Shown one piece after another: positions 43,964-51,289 of a stretch of DNA of 58,236 nucleotides. Source of the DNA: Actinobacteria bacterium 69-20 (GTDB lineage: Bacteria; Actinomycetota; Actinomycetes; Mycobacteriales; Nakamurellaceae); contig MKSW01000022.1 of NCBI GenBank assembly GCA_001897425.1, positions 191,174 through 249,409 on the forward strand. Reading direction: 5' to 3'. The notes below the pieces were generated by a model, which was not told where the DNA came from, did not search any database, and saw nothing but the letters and a program-made list of their open reading frames with translations. The translations under genes were made by a program, and so were the position numbers. How positions within the stretch are numbered: position 1 is the stretch's first letter; every line of letters starts with the position of its first letter.

Positions 43964-44536
43964 TTGGCTCAGCTGCGGCGGGTGTTCATTGACACCAACG
44001 AGCTGTTCCCGTTCACGATCATGGACCTGCTCCTGACGTTCGCGGAAGACTTTCTGTTCACCTGGGTGTGGACTGACGAGATCTTGGATGAATGGGAAGA
44101 AGTCATCATCCGAGAGGGGAAACGGACCCCGGAATCGGCCGCGTCAGTCATTAATGCGGTGCGAACGTACTTCGGCGACGACCGCATCGACCCAGCCACC
44201 TATCGCCATGCGATTACCGACGATCTATCGCCCGACCCTGACGACCGCGTGCATGCTGCGGCTGCCATCCACGGCAACGCCGACGTGGTGCTCACCCGGA
44301 ATCTCAAGCATCTGCGCACGGAACCGGTGATGGCCGCCGGGATCGAGGTGATCACCTCCGACGAGTTCCTGTGCGCATTGCTGGACGATCATCCTGGGGC
44401 CGTGATCGAGTCATTTATGCGCGCAGCCGCCGGTAGGCAGAGCCCGCCGACGACACCGACGCAGCTTGCACAGCACATCGCAGCCGCCGGGGCCCCAGAA
44501 TTCGCCGAAAGGCTCCAGGCCTTGCTCGCCCGCTGA
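43964..44536 (+). CDS. PIN-domain toxin-like protein
   Basis: 190 residues from TTG 43964 (GTG 43982 is possible). The PIN core shows VFIDTNELFPF near the N-terminus with the first Asp, WTDEILDEWEEV with the second acidic pair, DPDDRVHAAAAIHGNADVVL with the third and ITSDEF. Expected to be an RNase held in check by the HTH protein encoded immediately upstream. A C-terminal ~50-residue helical extension is beyond the PIN core. An addiction role would stabilise the element. Confidence 0.78.
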   Translation: MAQLRRVFIDTNELFPFTIMDLLLTFAEDFLFTWVWTDEILDEWEEVIIREGKRTPESAASVINAVRTYFGDDRIDPATYRHAITDDLSPDPDDRVHAAAAIHGNADVVLTRNLKHLRTEPVMAAGIEVITSDEFLCALLDDHPGAVIESFMRAAAGRQSPPTTPTQLAQHIAAAGAPEFAERLQALLAR

Positions 44537-44976
44537 CGTCCTGACAAGATCTCGACGACAACGCGGCGCCTGCGCCGCTGGCACCGGGCTGCGGCCGTTC
44601 GTATAGGTGGGCAAGACATCACCACAGCCCACGCGTAACGGGTAAACCCAAAGTTTATTGAGGGGTCTTCGCGCCGCTGGTGCCAGTCGTGTGTCGGGAT
44701 TTTTTGGGCGCTCGGCGGGGCGCATCCTGCTTCCGTAGGCTCCGGCGGGCGAGGCGGGGACGTCCGCAGCGGCGGGCTTGACGTCAGGGTCGGCGCGGCC
44801 GAAAATCGCGGGCCGGCAAACTGGCCTGCGATGGGTTCAGGCAGGCTCTGACGGCTGCGCGCCGAGACGATGTTGCCCTCCGGATGGCGGTGGATCCCCC
44901 TCGAGATCCGCGCGGGCGACGCCCCCGTCCAGCGGGCCCGCCGCTCTCCTCGTCGCCGTATCCGTAGGCTGAAAGG
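44537..44976. other. 440-bp non-coding region, candidate oriT/cis site
   Basis: No credible gene on either strand. It contains GTGGGC (44607-44612) and GCCCAC (44627-44632) as an inverted repeat, then GGGTAAACCC (44640-44649) and an AT-rich stretch (AAAGTTTATTG) unusual for this GC-rich element. A near-repeat GCGCCGCTGG occurs twice (near 44567 and 44671). One CGCATCCTGC motif of the element's repeat family lies at 44721-44730. The clustered inverted repeats and AT-rich spot about 1.1 kb from the relaxase gene would suit an origin of transfer. Confidence 0.35.
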
Positions 44977-45336
44977 ATGTCCAATACAGTCCCAACGGCC
45001 GGTCGCGATGAGGGGTTCGAGACGTTCGGCACGCCGGAGGATGCGGCGCTGGCCGGGTCGCGTTCCACGCCGGCTGCGCGTGCCCGGGTGGTCGAGGTCG
45101 CCCCGGCCACGGAGTTCGTGGGCGCGTACGTGACGGTGCAGACCGACGGCCATCCTGGCTTCCACGACCGCGACATCTCATCGTGCGTCCAGACGCCGGA
45201 CGGCCGGTGGTTCGAGGCCGGCAGCGCTGGCGCGTGGCACGGCATGATGGCGCTGCCTGCCTTCGCATGGGTTCGCGACGGCGACATGCCCACGAGGCGC
45301 GTGCCGCCCGTGGGCATGTCGATCGGTACAACATAG
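44977..45336 (+). CDS. hypothetical protein
   Basis: A 119-residue soluble protein with no recognised domain. The segment FVGAYVTVQTDGHPGFHDRD and a Trp/His-containing stretch (GAWHGMMALPAFAWVRDGDM) suggest a compact beta fold. GAAAGGATG at the start gives a weak site. It stands alone between two non-coding repeat regions. Confidence 0.5.
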   Translation: MSNTVPTAGRDEGFETFGTPEDAALAGSRSTPAARARVVEVAPATEFVGAYVTVQTDGHPGFHDRDISSCVQTPDGRWFEAGSAGAWHGMMALPAFAWVRDGDMPTRRVPPVGMSIGTT

Positions 45337-45655
45337 TCATGTTGCCGCCAGCCACGCCACGCTCCGGAAACGTAGCGGCGGGAACCGTTTGGAAGCGCGC
45401 ATCCTGCGCGCGACCTGCAGCCGGCATTTCAGGATGCGCAGGTCAGCGAAAGATTCCCGGCCAGGATGCGCCGCCTGCGGTTCCAGGTTGCGCTGCTCGA
45501 GGGCCCAGGATGCGCGTGGGTTGCACCCTGGTAGCGGATGCACGCGGGGCCGAACGCCGGTAGCCGATCCGCATACAGCTCCCGTCCGGTGTTACCCGGT
45601 CACTTGCCCGGCCAACGGGTGGGCTCCAGGACGCGGCTCGGTATAGCGTGAGGAT
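45337..45655. other. 319-bp non-coding region with GGATGCGC repeats
   Basis: No credible gene. It holds four copies of the motif GGATGCGC or its complement, and the long inverted repeat at 45397-45439. The terminal part would contain the promoter of the vsr-like gene. Confidence 0.55.
45397..45439. repeat. inverted repeat of the GCGCATCCTG family
   Basis: GCGCATCCTG (45397-45406) and CAGGATGCGC (45430-45439) are perfect 10-bp complements. The right half lies in TCAGGATGCGCAGGTCA (45429-45445), a 17-bp sequence repeated exactly at 51731-51747. Confidence 0.75.
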
Positions 45656-46093
45656 GTGGGTGCAGTTTCGTGGGCTAGCAGCCCTCACTCCGCGACGGTC
45701 ATGCGCGGTAATCGGTCGCGGGACACGAAGCCCGAGCTCGCCGTCCGAAAGCTTCTGCATGCTCAAGGATTGCGTTACCGCGTCCACTACCGGCCTTTAT
45801 CATCCCTCCGGCGGACCGCAGATATCGTGTTTACCGCTAGCCGCATCGCCGTATTTATCGATGGTTGTTACTGGCATGGATGCCCTGAGCATTACGTTGC
45901 CTCCAAGTCGAATCGTGAATACTGGGACACCAAGATCGCAACGAATTCGGCACGAGATGCAGAGACCACTGCGGTGCTATCGGACGCTGGCTGGACCGTA
46001 CTGCGCTACTGGAGTCATGATCGCCCCGAGGAAATCGCCAGCTCGATTCGAGAACTGGCGCTCCGCGCCCCGCACGGTGGACAAGTGCGCTAG
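45656..46093 (+). CDS. vsr: Vsr-family very short patch repair endonuclease
   Basis: A 145-residue strand-specific endonuclease that normally cuts beside T:G mismatches arising from deaminated 5-methylcytosine. The family pattern is clear: MRGNRSRDTKPELAVRKLL, RRTADIVFTASRIAVFIDG (catalytic Asp56), CYWHGCPEHY (zinc ligands) and GWTVLRYW near the end. The usual final E-C/E-H is S-H here. GTG start. It converges on and overlaps the methyltransferase gene by 4 bp (46090-46093), the classic Vsr-Dcm partner. Base composition is lower in G+C than the flanks, indicating separate acquisition. Confidence 0.9.
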   Translation: MGAVSWASSPHSATVMRGNRSRDTKPELAVRKLLHAQGLRYRVHYRPLSSLRRTADIVFTASRIAVFIDGCYWHGCPEHYVASKSNREYWDTKIATNSARDAETTAVLSDAGWTVLRYWSHDRPEEIASSIRELALRAPHGGQVR

Positions 46094-47484
46094 CCGACCT
46101 GCGCCGCCGACCGATCAGCCCCCGCAAACGTAGAAGCCCTCGACTTCCTCGTTCTCGTCGCGGGAAGTTCTTCCGACAAGGTGTCGACCACTGTTTGCGC
46201 CGTGGTCCTCGATAGCGCGAGTAGAGACACTTCGCCAAGAGGTATCGCTACGCGCAGCGCTGCAGGCGAGTGCCCAAGTGACCCGAGCAGAGCGAGAGCT
46301 GCGGCTCGGGCCAACGGAGGTGGAACGCTATTTCCGACCTGACGATGACCATGCCAGTTCGTCGTGTGAAACCGGAACCAGTCAGGGTACCCGTGGAGGC
46401 GAGCCGCTTCGCGGACGGTGATAACGCGATCCTCGCACGGATGAATCGGCCGCGGGGATGTATGCGAGCCACGTTCGGACCCCGTGCCGGCCCGCAACGT
46501 CCGGGACGGACCGTCGAGCGGGAGCCGATACAGACGGCTCTTCGGCTCCACAGTGCCGAGCGCGGTCGCGGCGAAGCGTTCCACTGTTTCCTTCGTATGA
46601 GTGGTGCGGCGGGAGCCTGTCAAGTAGGACGGCTCCGACAGGCGCGGCCGGGACTTGTCACCGGGAAGTGCATCGACGCCTGCCAACGTGCGTGCATATG
46701 CGCTCTTGATCGATAAGCGGCGTTCGATGTCCTCATCCCGCAGCTCGACCTCATCCGCGCTCAGCAGTGCCTCATATCCTGACGGGGAGGGAAGACCCTC
46801 GAGCGCCTCCTTAACTGAGATTTTTCTTTCGATCTGAACCGGCCGAGTCGGGGCAACCTTGCCCAGTGCACCAAGCACGATGACCCGTCGCCGTGACTGA
46901 GGTACGCCGAAGTTGAGGCTGTTGACCGCCTCATCGGTCCCGGAAAGTGCATAGCCCGCGCGCCTGAGCTTCGTGAAGGCTTCTTCGCGGATGTCATCGA
47001 ATTTCTCTTCTAGCAGGCCAGCGACGTTCTCCAGGCAGAGCGTCTGCGGCTTGAGTTCTTCGACTAAGCGGACGAAGTGCAGAATTAGGTCGTTGCGCTC
47101 GTCGTTCTGCTCACGCTTGCCGCCTGCGGAGAACCCTTGACATGGCGGGCCGCCGATCAGAGCGTCGAGTCGTCCGGGCCACGGAGTTCCTGGATGAAGC
47201 CGCTTGAACCCGCGTTTGGCGACCGCGAGCACGTCGGTCGCTGACAACTTTGAGGCGTCACGGCATAGCACCTCACAGTTAGGAAAGTTGAACGCGTGAG
47301 TTGCCGCATGCACTGGGTCATACTCGACAGCCGCAACGACGTCGTAGCCGGCTTGCTCGAATCCAAGGCTCATGCCTCCTGCCCCGGCGAAGAGGTCGAC
47401 CGCTACTGGCCTGCTCAGGCGCGCGCTAGCGGAGGAGACTGTCACCCTATGACGATCGCACATCTCGCCCCCGGACGCACGCAC
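46090..47484 (-). CDS. dcm: C5-cytosine DNA methyltransferase
   Basis: Methylates cytosine at carbon 5 in a specific DNA site using SAM. Up to 464 residues; Met8 (47463) is an alternative start. Motif I DLFAGAGGMSLGF (30-42), motif IV GGPPCQGFS with the catalytic Cys115, motif VI LENVAG (151-156), motif VIII PQSRRR (195-200) and motif X QVGNSVPP are all intact, so it should be active. The target-recognition region lies between ~230 and ~370. It is divergent from the GHKL ATPase gene by 52 bp and convergent with vsr. No standard restriction endonuclease gene is visible. Confidence 0.93.
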   Translation of the reverse strand: MRASGGEMCDRHRVTVSSASARLSRPVAVDLFAGAGGMSLGFEQAGYDVVAAVEYDPVHAATHAFNFPNCEVLCRDASKLSATDVLAVAKRGFKRLHPGTPWPGRLDALIGGPPCQGFSAGGKREQNDERNDLILHFVRLVEELKPQTLCLENVAGLLEEKFDDIREEAFTKLRRAGYALSGTDEAVNSLNFGVPQSRRRVIVLGALGKVAPTRPVQIERKISVKEALEGLPSPSGYEALLSADEVELRDEDIERRLSIKSAYARTLAGVDALPGDKSRPRLSEPSYLTGSRRTTHTKETVERFAATALGTVEPKSRLYRLPLDGPSRTLRAGTGSERGSHTSPRPIHPCEDRVITVREAARLHGYPDWFRFHTTNWHGHRQVGNSVPPPLARAAALALLGSLGHSPAALRVAIPLGEVSLLALSRTTAQTVVDTLSEELPATRTRKSRASTFAGADRSAAQVG

Positions 47485-47536
47485 CGACGCGGGCAGGTTC
47501 TACCTCAGCCGGGCACAGATCGGGCATCATGAGCAC

Positions 47537-48952
47537 ATGGTGACATCCATCCCCGACACGACGGTCAATGCGGGCGCCGAGAAGCGCTTCTTCATCGAAA
47601 TGTTGACCAAGGACATCGAGCTGCTGCCAGCGATCGTCGATCTAGTGGACAACAGCGTGGACGGGGCGCGGGGGCTTCACCCCGACGGAGACCTCGACGG
47701 GCAGTGGGTGAAGATCAAAGTCAAAGACGACTCGTTCACAATTTCGGATAATTCGGGAGGCATCTCGGTCGATATCGCGCGTCACTACGCGTTCCGCTTC
47801 GGCCGCTCCAAGGACTTCACCGGGGTCAAACGTTCGGTGGGCCAGTTCGGCGTCGGAATGAAACGAGCGATCTTCAAGATCGGCCAGGCGTTCACCGTGA
47901 AGTCTGCTCATCGTGGCGAGACGGGCGGCAGCGATAGCTCGCGTTTCGATATGAGCGTCGATGTCGAGGAGTGGGCGGTTCAGGAGGCGTGGACCTTCGA
48001 ATTCGGCAACGTCCAGGAGGGCATCACCCTCGCGGCCGGCGAGGAGACCGGCACCACGATCACGATTACGAAGCTCCACCCCAGCGTGCAGGACGACTTG
48101 AACGACCCGTCAGTGGCTCAGCTCCTGCGAACCGAGTTGCGCGTTCGACATCAGGAGTCGATTCAAAGCGGCCTGAAGCTCTATCTGAACAGCGAGACAC
48201 CGCTGGTTGCATCTCGTCCCTCGCTTCAGGCCTCCGCTGTCGTGCGACCCGTCTACAAGCAATTCCAAGTCGAGGCATTGGGTGGCACCGTTGACGTCAA
48301 GCTCTACGCCGGAACGGTTGCCCCACCCAAGCGCGACAAGGACACCGATCCCGAAGACGACGGACGGGCCGAAAACTTCCAAGATCCAGGCGATGCCGGC
48401 TGGTATCTCTTCTGCAACGACCGATTGCTTCTCGTGGCCGACCGGACACCCATCACCGGCTGGGGCAATCCCGCAGCGGCCTACCACCCTCAGTACCGTC
48501 TCTTCCGCGGGTTCGTGTATCTCTCCGCAGACGACGCGAGTCTCCTGCCCTGGAATACCACCAAGACGGCCGTGGACCGAGATTCGCCTGTCTTCCGCGC
48601 AGTGCAGTCCGAGATGAAGACGACGCTCGTTGCCGTACAAGCGGTCATAAACCGCGCCAAGCAAGTGCGCGCTCGCCTCGACGAAGAAGAGACGAAACCC
48701 GAGATCCTTGTGGCGCTGGACGAAACCCCGGACCAGCCGATCAGCTCGCTGACAACGGTGTCGTCCCAGATGCTCGCGCCTGCCTCGCCTCCGCCCAAAC
48801 CACACACGCCGGCGACGCCCAAGATTCAGCGAATCCAATATACGGTCGAGCGCGACCGGTACAAAGAAGTCGCGGAAGCGCTTGGGGCATCGAGCGGCTC
48901 GGAAGTAGGTCGCCTGACTTTCGACTACTTCTACGACCAAGAGATCGACTGA
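47537..48952 (+). CDS. GHKL ATPase of MutL/MORC/HSP90 type (HATPase_c_3)
   Basis: 471 residues. The N-terminal ATPase has N-box IVDLVDNSVDGA (Asp35, Asn39), motif II ISDNSGGI (Asp71) and motif III VGQFGVGMKRA (102-112). The catalytic Glu of most GHKL proteins is Asp35. A second S5-like domain follows, with GWYLFCNDRLLLVADRTPITG and SLLPWNTTKTAVDRDS, typical of bacterial MORC-like ATPases that Iyer and colleagues described in restriction-modification loci. The C-terminus has a Pro-rich linker and a helical end. It likely clamps DNA on ATP binding and acts with the downstream protein; its stop shares a base with that start. Confidence 0.85.
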   Translation: MVTSIPDTTVNAGAEKRFFIEMLTKDIELLPAIVDLVDNSVDGARGLHPDGDLDGQWVKIKVKDDSFTISDNSGGISVDIARHYAFRFGRSKDFTGVKRSVGQFGVGMKRAIFKIGQAFTVKSAHRGETGGSDSSRFDMSVDVEEWAVQEAWTFEFGNVQEGITLAAGEETGTTITITKLHPSVQDDLNDPSVAQLLRTELRVRHQESIQSGLKLYLNSETPLVASRPSLQASAVVRPVYKQFQVEALGGTVDVKLYAGTVAPPKRDKDTDPEDDGRAENFQDPGDAGWYLFCNDRLLLVADRTPITGWGNPAAAYHPQYRLFRGFVYLSADDASLLPWNTTKTAVDRDSPVFRAVQSEMKTTLVAVQAVINRAKQVRARLDEEETKPEILVALDETPDQPISSLTTVSSQMLAPASPPPKPHTPATPKIQRIQYTVERDRYKEVAEALGASSGSEVGRLTFDYFYDQEID

Positions 48953-49848
48953 TGGCCAGACAGTACGAGTTCCGGCCAGCCAAGGCCGCCCAACGACGGA
49001 TGATCGTCGACGCGTGCAGACGGCTAACAGCGATCGCATCGCCCGATCAATATCAGTACGTCGGATTCGGAGGGCTGGAGTTCATCGACTTCGTCGAATT
49101 CCACCGTGGTCTCGGCATCCCCCAGATGACGAGCATCGAACACGACACAAACATGCAACACCGACTCGACTTCAACAAGCCATACAACAGCATCCGGCTC
49201 CTCATCGGCGAAGCCCGGGATCAGCTTCCCCAAATCGATTGGGCGAAACTGGCGATCACCTGGCTCGATTACACCGACGTTCTCACCACCGACATCCTCC
49301 GCGACGTCGACTACGTCGTCCGGTCGAGTCAACCGGGCAGCGTCGTGCTCGTGACCGTCAACGGTGCCGCAACCGACGTTCCGATCCCCGAGCGGCTCCC
49401 GAACCTTCGGAGCAAGCTCGGCGACCTTGTCACCGACGGGCTCGAACAAACGGACATGGCCGGTTGGGGTCCCACACGGGTCGAACGAGGCATCCTCCAG
49501 GCAACCGCCCACGCGGCCGGTCGGCAGGCGCACGGTCTGCCATTCCGCCAACTCTTCAACTTCGAGTATGCGGACGACGCAAAGATGCTCACTTGGGGAG
49601 GAATCGTTACCAGCCCGGCTCTCGACCGCACGATCGACACCTGCCGATTCGACGACCTGACCTTCGTCCGCACCAGGGACGACGCCTTCGAGATCAATGT
49701 TCCAGTGCTAACCGAACGCGAGATCGCCTACCTGGAAACCGAGCTTGTCGGAGCGTCAGCCACCGCGCTGCCCAAGATCAAAGGCGTTTGCTCGAAAGAC
49801 ATCCGGGCATTCGCACAGGTCTACCGATGGAGGGTCGGTGTCCGCTAG
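48952..49848 (+). CDS. Rossmann-fold protein (putative SAM-dependent methyltransferase-like) of defence island
   Basis: 298 residues, starting on the last base of the ATPase stop codon, so strictly coupled. A Rossmann-type core is suggested by YQYVGFGGLEFIDF (34-47) in place of the SAM Gly loop, MTSIEHDTNM (59-68) as the acidic end of strand 2, LAITWLDYTD (100-109) as the motif IV region, and SVVLVTVNG. The C-terminal half is unrecognised, with many conserved-looking Trp/Arg positions. It could be a methyltransferase, a SAM-binding sensor or a degenerate enzyme; I see no nuclease motif. Function unknown; context says it works with the GHKL ATPase. Confidence 0.7.
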   Translation: MARQYEFRPAKAAQRRMIVDACRRLTAIASPDQYQYVGFGGLEFIDFVEFHRGLGIPQMTSIEHDTNMQHRLDFNKPYNSIRLLIGEARDQLPQIDWAKLAITWLDYTDVLTTDILRDVDYVVRSSQPGSVVLVTVNGAATDVPIPERLPNLRSKLGDLVTDGLEQTDMAGWGPTRVERGILQATAHAAGRQAHGLPFRQLFNFEYADDAKMLTWGGIVTSPALDRTIDTCRFDDLTFVRTRDDAFEINVPVLTEREIAYLETELVGASATALPKIKGVCSKDIRAFAQVYRWRVGVR

Positions 49849-49961
49849 GGATCCACTGATTTTCGCCAATTCGATCGTCGCCTGTCGAGTGTCACCTGCG
49901 GAAACGTCAGTGCGGTACGAGTCCAGTTGGCGTTTTTCAGCGTTTCCCTAGAGCGCTGGCA

Positions 49962-50001
49962 CGACTCGCTTCGGCCGCCGTACGGCGGCCGAAGCGAGTC
50001 G
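49962..50001. repeat. perfect 40-bp palindrome abutting the insertion sequence
   Basis: The left arm CGACTCGCTTCGGCCGCCGT is followed directly by its exact complement, with no loop. The last three bases (TCG) are also the left copy of the target duplication of the adjacent IS. The palindrome lies 113 bp after the stop of the defence-island gene and may be its terminator or a recombination target. Confidence 0.85.
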
Positions 50002-50071
50002 GGGACTGCTGCACGGATAGGTGACATCTGATGTGTGGAGGCTCGGTGCCTCTGCTGGAAGGATGTCGACC

Positions 50072-50359
50072 ATGCCGAAAGCGTTTCCCAAGGAGTTCCG
50101 CGAGGACGTGATCCGGGTAGCCCGCCAGGCGGAGGCCCCGGTGTCGCAGGTTGCGAAGGACTTCGGTATCTCCGAGTCCTGTCTGCACCGATGGCTGCAA
50201 CAGGCCGATATCGAGGACGGTAAACGTCCAGGCGTGACCGCGTCCGAATCCTCGGAGCTGCGTGACGCGAAGAAGCGGATCCGACTGTTGGAGCAGGAAA
50301 ACGAGGTGCTGCGCCGCGCGGCCGCCTATCTGTCCCAGGCCAATCTGCCGGGAAAATGA
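50072..50359 (+). CDS. IS3-family transposase OrfA (HTH and leucine zipper)
   Basis: 95 residues from ATG 50072 after GGAAGGA; ATG 50063 is possible. An N-terminal helix-turn-helix (VSQVAKDFGISESCLHRWLQ) and a C-terminal leucine zipper (LRDAKKRIRLLEQENEVLRR) are present. The last codons contain the heptamer GGGAAAA (50350-50356) in the G-GGA-AAA phase, a canonical -1 frameshift signal just before TGA, so an OrfAB fusion transposase is likely produced. Confidence 0.92.
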   Translation: MPKAFPKEFREDVIRVARQAEAPVSQVAKDFGISESCLHRWLQQADIEDGKRPGVTASESSELRDAKKRIRLLEQENEVLRRAAAYLSQANLPGK

Positions 50360-51258
50360 TGTACCCGCTCGTCCGTGAGCTGGCCGCCGGCGGGATCCCC
50401 GTCGCGGTGACGTGCCGGGTCTTGAAACTTGCCCGTCAGCCCTACTATCGCTGGTTGAAACAGCCTGTGACCCAAGCGGAATGGGATGAGGCGCACCGGG
50501 CGAACGCCCTGTTCGATGCCCACCGGGACGACCCGGAGTTCGGGCACCGACTGCTCGCCGACGAAGCACGCGATGCCGGCCAGTCGATGGCTGATCGGAC
50601 TGCGTGGCGGATCTGTCGGGATAACCGTTGGTGGTCCACATTCGGTAAGAAACGGGGCCGCAACGGTAAGCGCCCCGGGCCGGCGGTGCACGACGACCTG
50701 TGTGCCGTCGTCGACGGCAACGGCCGGGTTCGGCACCAGTTCACCGCCGAAAGCCCGAATGAACTGTGGCTCACGGACATCACGGAGCATCGCACCGGCG
50801 AGGGCAAGCTCTACCTGTGCGCGGTCAAAGACGCCTACTCGGGCAGGATCGTGGGCTACTCCATCGACTCCCGCATGAAATCCCGCCTGGCCGTCGCCGC
50901 GCTCACCAGCGCCGCAGCCCGCCGCGGTGACGTCGCCGGCTGCGTGGTGCACAGCGACAGAGGCAGTCAATTCCGTTCGCGAAAATACTTGCGGGCATTG
51001 CGATCTCACGGCCTCGTCGGTTCCATGGGGCGGGTCGGCGCCGCCGGGGACAACGCCGCCATGGAATCATTCTTCGCGCTGCTGCAGAAAAACGTGCTCA
51101 ACCGGCGCACCTGGCAGACACGAGACCAGCTTCGCATCGCGATCGTTGCCTGGATCGAACGCACCTACCACCGCCGCAGACGCCAAGCCCGACTCGGCCG
51201 CTTGACCCCCATCGAATACGAGACAATCATGACCACACCGGCCACCCAGGCCGCATGA
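50356..51258 (+). CDS. IS3-family transposase OrfB (DDE integrase core)
   Basis: 300 residues, overlapping orfA by 4 bp in the -1 frame. The rve-type catalytic core is intact: Asp141 (LTDITEH), Asp201 (VVHSDRGSQF) and Glu237 (NAAMESFFALLQ), spaced DD35E, with the usual Lys/Arg after the Glu in KNVLNRR. An upstream HTH_21-like region (FDAHRDDPEFGHRLLADEAR) is present. Should be active as the OrfAB fusion; separate OrfB can start at its own ATG. Confidence 0.93.
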   Translation: MMYPLVRELAAGGIPVAVTCRVLKLARQPYYRWLKQPVTQAEWDEAHRANALFDAHRDDPEFGHRLLADEARDAGQSMADRTAWRICRDNRWWSTFGKKRGRNGKRPGPAVHDDLCAVVDGNGRVRHQFTAESPNELWLTDITEHRTGEGKLYLCAVKDAYSGRIVGYSIDSRMKSRLAVAALTSAAARRGDVAGCVVHSDRGSQFRSRKYLRALRSHGLVGSMGRVGAAGDNAAMESFFALLQKNVLNRRTWQTRDQLRIAIVAWIERTYHRRRRQARLGRLTPIEYETIMTTPATQAA

Positions 51259-51289
51259 AGAACCTGTCACCTATCCGCGCAGCAGTCCC

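Larger units (their letters stand above)
50002..51289 (+). mobile_element. IS3-family insertion sequence, complete, 1288 bp
   Basis: Terminal inverted repeats GGGACTGCTGCACGGATAGG... (50002-50026) and its complement (51265-51289) match at 24 of 25 bases. A 3-bp direct repeat, TCG, flanks it (49999-50001 and 51290-51292), typical for IS3. It contains orfA and orfB with the -1 frame relation of the family. Intact ends and frames suggest a recent, possibly active copy. It sits exactly at the edge of a 40-bp perfect palindrome. Confidence 0.9.

Noticed and set aside
44389-45165. 258-codon minus-strand frame over the gene-free region after the PIN gene
   Set aside because: Crosses the 3' end of the PIN gene and the hypothetical gene, composition is Arg/Pro-rich and no motif or ribosome site is visible.
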